Source: Thermoplasmata archaeon (GTDB taxonomy: Archaea; Thermoplasmatota; E2; UBA202; DSCA01). From it: DNA of 11,858 nt. This document shows, in pieces, positions 7,556 through 11,858 of the stretch (position 1 is the stretch's first letter; the number at the start of each line of letters is the position of its first letter). The notes under the pieces are model-generated. The model saw only the letters and a program-made list of their open reading frames with translations. It was not told where the DNA came from and ran no database searches. Location: the NCBI GenBank assembly GCA_008297795.1, contig VBQP01000019.1, forward strand, positions 1 to 11,858, written 5' to 3'. The position numbers and the translations under genes were made by a program.

Positions 7556-8074
7556 ATGAGCGACTACGAGCGTGAGTTAAGGGAAATACTCTCGGGAAAC
7601 AGGAGTATCATAGAAAAGGTGACAAAGAGCTGCAGCGAGGAGGAGAGAAGAAACTATTTCAAAATAATGGATTCCCCCTTCATAGTTGTCAGGGCTGCAG
7701 GCTCTCTCGGCATAGCAGACATAGTGGCAGTCAGAGGAGACATATCATTTCTGGTGGAAATAAAGGCAAGAAAGGGGAAGAGCATACTTTTCAGCCATGA
7801 AGGAGGGAGGATGCAGAGAAAGGCAGAGGAGATGCTCGAGAAGTGCGAGATGGCAAAAGTTCTGCCCCTATTCGCATTCCGCATAAAGAACTACCACGGC
7901 GATTCCTGGCGTGTTTACTCCCTCAGAATGGACAACCTCGAAGGAAGGGCGAAAATTGTCAATGAGAGAATACCCAAGGTCGGAAAAACGGCAAGCGGCA
8001 ATTACCTGCTCAAGTGGGACGAGGGCATGAAACTATCTGACTTCATAGGATACATGTCAGCGCTCATGAAATGA
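7556..8074 (+). CDS. Hjc-like PD-(D/E)XK nuclease
   Basis: The protein has 172 residues. The core around VRAAGSLGIADIVAV and SFLVEIKARK holds Asp55, Glu68 and Lys70. The D-x12-E-x-K spacing is that of the archaeal Holliday-junction resolvase Hjc, which cuts four-way DNA junctions in recombination repair. Several N-terminal glutamates (E5, E7, E20, E28-30) could supply the remaining metal ligand. The N-terminal part and the C-terminal tail (from about 125) are longer than in classical Hjc of about 140 residues, so it could be a related nuclease with a different DNA target. A longer frame reaches back to 7379, but that part overlaps the conserved end of the C25 peptidase and is rejected. ATG 7556 lies 10 nt after the peptidase stop. 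There is no clear Shine-Dalgarno, so translation may depend on coupling to the upstream gene. Confidence 0.65.
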   Translation: MSDYERELREILSGNRSIIEKVTKSCSEEERRNYFKIMDSPFIVVRAAGSLGIADIVAVRGDISFLVEIKARKGKSILFSHEGGRMQRKAEEMLEKCEMAKVLPLFAFRIKNYHGDSWRVYSLRMDNLEGRAKIVNERIPKVGKTASGNYLLKWDEGMKLSDFIGYMSALMK

Positions 8075-8111
8075 GATAGAAAGCGGTAAAAATCCCATAT
8101 TAATGTTTAAT

Positions 8112-8126
8112 GTAAAATATTAAATG
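8112..8126 (+). promoter_or_regulatory. BRE/TATA promoter of the beta-CASP gene
   Basis: GTAAAAT (8112-8118) matches BRE RNWAAWY at all positions and abuts ATTAAATG (8119-8126). The TATA centre is about 27 nt before ATG 8150, so the message is predicted to be leaderless. It lies in the 75-nt gap after the nuclease gene. Confidence 0.55.
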
Positions 8127-8149
8127 CCTTCCCCCCATACCTTTTCATA

Positions 8150-9373
8150 ATGGAAGTAGAATTCCTGGGCGGCGGGGAGGAGGTCGGCAGACTGGGCATA
8201 TTCGTGAAAAGCAACGGCATACCATTGCTATTTGACTATGGGCTTACGCCGGGCGAGCCCCCGGAATATCCCAAGCAGTCCCCGCCTGTTGATTCAGTGT
8301 TCCTTTCCCATGCTCACCTTGACCATTCGGGCATGATTCCCTGGCTTTCAACAAGGTATGATGTTCCTGTGCTTTCCACAGTAGTGACACAGGAGGTTTC
8401 AAAAATTCTTTACAGAGATACGCTCAAAATAGCAGGGGCAAGCGGCTATCCGTTTCCATATGGAGAGATAGACGTTAACCGTGCGATAGAGAATTTCTCT
8501 GCTGTCAAACCGCATCAGACAGTTGAGGTTAACGGCATTGAGGTTGAATGTCACCCTTCCGGGCATATTCCCGGCTCACTGATGTTCGAGATGAAGAACG
8601 AGGAGACGCTTTTTGCATGCGATATAAATACCATAGACACAAGGTTGCTCACAGGAGCAAAGGCAGTGAAATGCAGGAATCTCTTTCTTGAGGGAACATA
8701 CTCGGGGCATGAGCATCCTGAAAGGAAGCAACTGGAAAGGGATTTCATAGCCAAAATAGACGAGATTGTTGATAGAGGGGGAAAGGCAATAATACCTGCA
8801 TTTGCAGTGGGGAGAAGCCAGGAAATGGCGATGATTCTTGCTGATAGCGGATATGAGGTCTGGATAGATGGGATGAGCAGCAAGGTCACAGAAATTTTGC
8901 TGGAGTATCCCGAATACATACGCTCCGAGAAAGATTTGAGAAGGGCAATTGAGAGTTTGAACGTCGTATACTCAAGCAGAGGAAGGGCACTTGCAATGAA
9001 GGGAGACGTGATTATCACAACAAGCGGCATGATGAACGGCGGTCCGGTGCTCGGATATGTGGATAAGTTGTGCAACGACGGGAAATCAGCCATAATACTC
9101 ACAGGATATCAGGTTGAGGGCACAAACGGCAGGCGACTTCTTGAGACAGGGGAAATAAAAATGTATGGAATAACCAAAAAAATAAACTGCGAGATAGAAT
9201 TTTTCGATTTCTCGGCGCATGCAGGACATTCCCAACTTGTGGAATTTGCAAGGAAGTGCTCACCCGAAAATGTGGTTATATTCCATTCAGAAGACAGAGA
9301 ACCTCTTGCAGAGGAGATAAAGGATTTTGCAAATGTTTATACTCCCAAGAACGGGGAGAAATTTGAGATATGA
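8150..9373 (+). CDS. Beta-CASP metallo-beta-lactamase ribonuclease (aCPSF2-like)
   Basis: The protein has 407 residues and acts in the cytoplasm on RNA. The metallo-beta-lactamase zinc site is complete: HAHLDH at 54-59, His139 in SGHIPG and Asp158 in FACDIN. The beta-CASP cap is present, with motif A Glu181 in LEGTYSG, motif B within FSAHAGH (His357 or His360) and motif C His379 in IFHSED. The N-terminal GGGEEVGR loop is also typical of CPSF-like beta-CASP proteins. Archaeal members of this size without an N-terminal KH region are the aCPSF2 group, related to eukaryotic 3'-end processing nucleases. aRNase J is the alternative and is less likely, since its active site usually reads HxHYDHxG. 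The start is set by the conserved beginning MEVEFLGGGEEVG and by the leaderless promoter spacing. It is convergent with ftsZ across a repeat-bearing spacer. Confidence 0.88.
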   Translation: MEVEFLGGGEEVGRLGIFVKSNGIPLLFDYGLTPGEPPEYPKQSPPVDSVFLSHAHLDHSGMIPWLSTRYDVPVLSTVVTQEVSKILYRDTLKIAGASGYPFPYGEIDVNRAIENFSAVKPHQTVEVNGIEVECHPSGHIPGSLMFEMKNEETLFACDINTIDTRLLTGAKAVKCRNLFLEGTYSGHEHPERKQLERDFIAKIDEIVDRGGKAIIPAFAVGRSQEMAMILADSGYEVWIDGMSSKVTEILLEYPEYIRSEKDLRRAIESLNVVYSSRGRALAMKGDVIITTSGMMNGGPVLGYVDKLCNDGKSAIILTGYQVEGTNGRRLLETGEIKMYGITKKINCEIEFFDFSAHAGHSQLVEFARKCSPENVVIFHSEDREPLAEEIKDFANVYTPKNGEKFEI

Positions 9374-9460
9374 TGCCATACAATGATTATGCCTCATGAT
9401 ACCATATAACTGATACCACATAACCACAGCACCGCATCTCATTTAAGCATCCCATTTAAG
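9371..9460. repeat. Degenerate 13-14-nt tandem repeats in the beta-CASP/ftsZ spacer
   Basis: Directly after the beta-CASP stop (its TGA is the first three bases) the sequence falls into TGAT-initiated units at 9371, 9384, 9397 and 9411. The last two, TGATACCATATAAC and TGATACCACATAAC, differ at one base. A second pair follows at 9435-9447 and 9448-9460 (CATCTCATTTAAG, CATCCCATTTAAG; one mismatch). Unit length is 13-14 throughout. The region is non-coding. Confidence 0.6.
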
Positions 9461-9500
9461 GTGAAAATAAATATAAAAGTAGGGGAGGAAGGGGGGAGGA

Positions 9501-9510
9501 CAAAAAAATT
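9501..9510 (-). terminator. Poly(T) terminator after ftsZ
   Basis: On the minus strand the ftsZ stop is followed at once by AATTTTTTTG and then by a pyrimidine-only tract (9500-9481, rich in CCTCC and CCCC). T-runs of this kind are the usual intrinsic terminators in archaea. The next T-rich block, minus-strand ACTTTTATATTTATTTTC (about 9480-9463), may act as a backup. Confidence 0.5.
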
Positions 9511-10589
9511 CAACCAATAAGGTCTACACCTAATTTGTTTTTACCTCCCTCCCATTTCGGTATGTTTATTGCCTCTCTGTCAGAGGAGAGAATGTACGGG
9601 GATTCCACGCCTGTCATAATTGCCATTACGCGGCACTTTCCGTGGAAATCCTTGTTCACGCGGGCGCCCCATATGACATTTGAATACGGGTCCATGCCCT
9701 CTGTGAGTTTCCTTGCAACTCTGTCGGCAAACTCAAGCGTCATGTCAGGTCCACCTGTAATGTGTATGAGACAACCTTTTGCTCCGCTGAAATTCACTTC
9801 CAGCAATGGATGATGCATTGCCTCCATTGCAAGTGCTTCCGGTCCCTCGCTTGTTGTTCCTTCACCCCAGAGCATTGCTGCCACGTCGCCACTTGAAACT
9901 ATAGTTTTCACATCAGCATAATCGAGGTTTATGAGTGAGGGGAGAAGTATTGTTTCAGATATGCCCTTCACTGTCTCAGATATGAGTTGATCCATAACAG
10001 AGAATGCCTTGTCTATCGGAAGGGTGGGCACAAATTCCAGCAGGCGGTTGTTGTCAAGAATGACGGTGGAATCGCAATTTTTTCTGAGCATTTCAAGACC
10101 GCTCTCTGCTCTCAGAACCCGCCCCCTTTCAACCTTGAAAGGTATGGAAACCATGCTCATGACGATTGCCCCTTTCCTCTTTGCGATTTTTGCAACCACG
10201 GGGCTGACTCCTGTGCCTGTGCCGCCGCCCATGCCTGCAGTTATGAAAACAAGGTCGGGGTCGCCCAATATAGCCTCTATTTCATCCTTTGACTCCTCGG
10301 CGCACCTTCTCGCCACATCCGGGAAGCCGCCTGCTCCCAGTCCCCTCGTTATGTTTTTGCCTATGAGCAGTTTCTTGTCTGCATCTATCAAATCAAGATC
10401 CTGCTTGTCCGTGTTTATTGCAATCGTTTCCGCCCCCTTTATTCCTATTCTGTTGAGACGGTTGATAGTGTTGCCGCCTGCCCCTCCACAGCCGACAACA
10501 ACTATCTTGGCTACACCGAATTCGCCAACATCTGCCTGACGGGCATCGCCCTTCGAATACTCTATGGCATCCTCTATTAATGATTTCAT
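9510..10589 (-). CDS. ftsZ: Cell-division tubulin homologue FtsZ (FtsZ2 type)
   Basis: This GTPase of 359 residues polymerises into the division ring. The nucleotide site is visible: GCGGAGGNT (33-41), NTDKQ (59-63), the tubulin signature GGGTGTG (121-127) and LDNNRLL (178-184). The T7 loop NLDYAD (221-226) holds the catalytic acids. KAFSVMDQLISETVKGISE, IHITGGPD and VIWGAR with AIMTGVES agree with the archaeal FtsZ2 paralogue rather than FtsZ1. FtsZ2 is the constriction-phase FtsZ in haloarchaea (family knowledge). The C-terminal tail is short, ending KNKLGVDLIG, and could be the partner-binding peptide. The glycine at 39 replaces the asparagine usual in GGAGNNT. A strong Shine-Dalgarno (AAAGGAGG) lies 7 nt before ATG 10589. 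It is second in an operon with the RHH gene, 48 nt downstream of its stop; no separate promoter is evident. Confidence 0.95.
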   Translation of the reverse strand: MKSLIEDAIEYSKGDARQADVGEFGVAKIVVVGCGGAGGNTINRLNRIGIKGAETIAINTDKQDLDLIDADKKLLIGKNITRGLGAGGFPDVARRCAEESKDEIEAILGDPDLVFITAGMGGGTGTGVSPVVAKIAKRKGAIVMSMVSIPFKVERGRVLRAESGLEMLRKNCDSTVILDNNRLLEFVPTLPIDKAFSVMDQLISETVKGISETILLPSLINLDYADVKTIVSSGDVAAMLWGEGTTSEGPEALAMEAMHHPLLEVNFSGAKGCLIHITGGPDMTLEFADRVARKLTEGMDPYSNVIWGARVNKDFHGKCRVMAIMTGVESPYILSSDREAINIPKWEGGKNKLGVDLIG

Positions 10590-10596
10590 GTTTTTT

Positions 10597-10604
10597 CCTC
10601 CTTT
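10597..10604 (-). promoter_or_regulatory. Strong Shine-Dalgarno of ftsZ
   Basis: Minus-strand AAAGGAGG lies 7 nt before the ATG at 10589 and fixes that start. It is the best Shine-Dalgarno in the window and sits in the 48-nt gap after the RHH gene, as expected for a leadered internal operon gene. The following A-run keeps the site unstructured. Confidence 0.7.
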
Positions 10605-10637
10605 TTGGATAGGCTGGTAGTTGTTATTATATCCCTC

Positions 10638-10865
10638 CTATTTCTCTCTAAATTTTTCCAACTGAGTGGTATATGCTTCCAGTTGCTGTATTTTCTTGAG
10701 GGTCTCTGCCCGTTCGTAAACCTGCTCGGTTATCTGCTGTATCAAGCCAGATACCGCAGCCCTTATCGCCTCTGAACGAGAGGCAAATTCCCCGAGTTTT
10801 ATGAACGTGTCTATGGCACGTATCTGGTGCACGGGAAGCCTTACCGTTACCCTCTGTGTTTCCAT
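10638..10865 (-). CDS. cdrS: CdrS-like ribbon-helix-helix regulator upstream of ftsZ2
   Basis: The protein has 75 residues. The N-terminal strand RVTVRLP (5-11) followed by helices containing LGEFASRSEAIRAAVSGLI (23-41) is the ribbon-helix-helix (CopG/Arc) fold, which binds DNA as a dimer. The C-terminal 30 residues are a heptad-like charged helix (VYERAETLKKIQQLEAY...), possibly for oligomerisation. In haloarchaea the small RHH factor CdrS is encoded with ftsZ2 and controls it and other division genes; both the partner paralogue and the gene order match here, so I assign CdrS by family and synteny. A Shine-Dalgarno (GTGAGGGG, 10878-10871) lies 5 nt before ATG 10865. The gene is first in the operon, behind an unusually long leader and a palindrome-bearing promoter that it may itself bind. 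Confidence 0.8.
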   Translation of the reverse strand: METQRVTVRLPVHQIRAIDTFIKLGEFASRSEAIRAAVSGLIQQITEQVYERAETLKKIQQLEAYTTQLEKFREK

Positions 10866-11111
10866 TTTTTCCCCTCACGGTCGACAAAACGGCGACTTTT
10901 AGTCAGATATCGCCCGACATTGATATGCCAGGAGATGTCATTGTGTGCCGTTTGTCAGACAAAGTAATACGCTCAGGGTTTATATAGATTTCTATTTTTT
11001 CAGCCATCTCTCCCCGAAAAACAGGAGGAGAGGCATATACATGACATGCCCTAAATGGCATACATGGCGTCAGACACTTCGTCAGACAGCATACAATAAG
11101 CCCGACTGCAT
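10866..11111 (-). promoter_or_regulatory. Control region and long leader of the cdrS-ftsZ2 operon
   Basis: On the minus strand AGAAATC (10993-10987), a full BRE match, precedes TATATAAA (10986-10979), the best core promoter of the window. Transcription should start near 10957, leaving a leader of about 90 nt before the RHH start. A possible leader stem pairs GGCGA with TCGCC (10914-10910 with 10895-10891), 13 nt ahead of the Shine-Dalgarno, and a nested GACT/AGTC pairing competes with it. A second small inverted repeat, ATGCC/GGCAT at 11046-11061, lies upstream. A 34-codon frame (11007-10903) exists, but it contains the TATA box and is probably chance. Confidence 0.65.
10951..10963. promoter_or_regulatory. 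Palindromic operator candidate at the cdrS transcription start
   Basis: TTTGTC-A-GACAAA is a perfect 13-nt palindrome with 6-bp arms. Its middle (10957) coincides with the predicted start, 26 nt from the TATA centre. Its core GTCAGACA (10954-10961) recurs exactly at 11069-11076 and 11081-11088, two direct copies 12 nt apart, and as GTCAGATA at 10902-10909. Palindromes or direct repeats with short half-sites are typical RHH operators, so autoregulation by the first gene product is the natural reading. This is inferred, not shown. Confidence 0.45.
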
Positions 11112-11783
11112 TTATACGTCTTTCGATTTTGAATCCTGCTCCTCCCACTTCCTCTCTATAACTTCCTTTATGAGTTTAGCCTTCTTCTTCCCTATGCCAT
11201 CTACCTCGCATAACTCCTTCTCGGTTGCATTTATCACCCGCTTTACAGAACCAAAATAGTCGAGCAATTTTTTTGCAGACACCGCAGAAATGAATGGAAG
11301 CCCCTCTATGACATACTGCTGCCTCTCCTTCATTGAAAGGAATGGTTTGCTTCCTCTGAGAGCCACCTCCTTTTTCATCTTCAACTGCTCCCTGCCTGCC
11401 ATGGCGTAGAGAATGCTCGCTGTCTCCTCCACGTCCCTTGTGGTCACAACAGAGTAGCCATAATCTGCTATGATTGAAGCCATAGCCCCGTAAATCGCCC
11501 TGACATTCATGTTCCTGGAAAAAAGCCCCTCCCCTTCTATTATAAGCACAGGTTTCGAGTAGGCAGCAGCAAGCCGCCCTATCTGGTCGAACAGCCTTTT
11601 CTTCACAATTGAATCGAGAAAATCCGTTGCTCTCTTCCGTTCAACAGCCATTCTCTCGCTGAGTATGTAGTCGCCCACTGCAAGTTGCTGTTCCTCCACC
11701 TCCGCCCCCATCTTTGCGAGAAGGTAAGCAATGCCCGAATAACGCTCACGATGATCAACGATTATTGATATCTTGCCCTGCAT
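11112..11783 (-). CDS. ERCC4/XPF-type structure-specific nuclease with HhH2 domain
   Basis: The protein has 223 residues. The ERCC4 nuclease domain (about 4-135) has VDHRE (9-13), GDY (37-39) and ERKRATD (48-54), giving the complete GDxnERKx3D signature with Asp10, Asp38, Glu48, Lys50 and Asp54. A tandem helix-hairpin-helix domain follows (GLPFISAVSAKKLLDYFG at 161-178, and EVDGIGKKKAKLIKEVI at 193-209) and would bind branched DNA. The enzyme should work as a dimer, cutting flaps, forks or 3' overhangs in repair. There is no N-terminal helicase, so this is the short XPF/Mus81-like form and not full-length Hef. No PCNA-binding box is evident at the C-terminus (EEQDSKSKDV). ATG 11783 fits both the conserved start and the promoter spacing. 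It is upstream of and co-oriented with the RHH-ftsZ operon, which has its own promoter. Confidence 0.92.
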   Translation of the reverse strand: MQGKISIIVDHRERYSGIAYLLAKMGAEVEEQQLAVGDYILSERMAVERKRATDFLDSIVKKRLFDQIGRLAAAYSKPVLIIEGEGLFSRNMNVRAIYGAMASIIADYGYSVVTTRDVEETASILYAMAGREQLKMKKEVALRGSKPFLSMKERQQYVIEGLPFISAVSAKKLLDYFGSVKRVINATEKELCEVDGIGKKKAKLIKEVIERKWEEQDSKSKDV

Positions 11784-11803
11784 GGAATGTGATGGAACAA
11801 CCG

Positions 11804-11818
11804 CTTTTTAAGTTTTAT
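11804..11818 (-). promoter_or_regulatory. BRE/TATA promoter of the ERCC4 nuclease gene
   Basis: Minus-strand ATAAAAC (11818-11812) matches BRE RNWAAWY exactly and abuts TTAAAAAG (11811-11804). The TATA centre is about 25 nt before ATG 11783, so transcription should begin at the start codon. Confidence 0.6.
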
Positions 11819-11858
11819 ACAGTTCATGGTCAAAAGGGGATAAACGGAAAAATTCTAA

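Noticed and set aside
9371..9460. CRISPR array or attachment site
   Set aside because: The 13-14-nt units are directly tandem with no spacers. No cas genes, integrase or tRNA gene are present.
10903..11007. A 34-codon minus-strand frame (MAEKIEIYINPER...) with a purine-rich site before it
   Set aside because: It contains the TATA box of the cdrS operon, so the predicted transcript would begin after its start codon. Nothing else supports it as a gene.
1..11858. tRNA, rRNA or insertion-sequence features
   Set aside because: I saw no tRNA-like cloverleaf, no rRNA segments, and no transposase or terminal inverted repeats.

Overview
The window looks like a chromosomal segment of a euryarchaeon, most likely a member of the Thermoplasmata or a relative. 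The evidence is an archaeal-type glutamyl-tRNA synthetase with an N-terminal extension, an archaeal PheRS alpha chain with winged-helix repeats, an FtsZ of the archaeal FtsZ2 type behind a small ribbon-helix-helix gene, an ERCC4/XPF-type nuclease, an aCPSF2-like beta-CASP nuclease, archaeal BRE/TATA promoters, and a gingipain-like C25 secreted peptidase plus an Ig-like surface-protein remnant of a style I associate with Thermoplasmata. The lineage is inferred from family flavour and memory, not from a tree.

Layout. Positions 1-852 (+) hold the tail of an upstream gene, a membrane-anchored LEA14/WHy-like protein joined to it by an ATGA overlap, and a decayed secreted Ig-like protein. Positions 896-4164 (+) hold two translation genes, gltX and pheS, each with its own promoter. 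Positions 4221-5573 (-) hold a two-gene CBS-domain operon that converges on pheS. From a divergent promoter region (5574-5676) the C25 peptidase runs right (5677-7545), followed 10 nt later by an Hjc-like PD-(D/E)XK nuclease. The beta-CASP ribonuclease gene (8150-9373, +) follows with its own promoter. A 136-nt spacer made largely of degenerate 13-14-nt tandem repeats separates it from the convergent cell-division operon (RHH regulator, then ftsZ2, minus strand, 9510-10865). Upstream of that operon are a 246-nt non-coding stretch with a strong promoter and a repeated GTCAGACA motif, then an ERCC4-HhH2 nuclease gene (minus) with its own promoter.

How it fits together. This is mostly information processing (tRNA charging, RNA processing, DNA repair) and cell division, with surface or secreted proteins interspersed. 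Most promoter-proximal genes have a BRE/TATA element centred 24-28 nt before the start codon, which implies leaderless mRNAs. Shine-Dalgarno motifs are clearest before the distal CBS gene, before ftsZ, and before the RHH gene, the only gene with a long leader. The most interesting signal is the RHH-ftsZ2 control region: the predicted transcription start falls in the middle of a 13-bp palindrome (TTTGTCAGACAAA), and its core recurs further up and down the region. I did not find a clearly new multi-gene defence or mobile system here.
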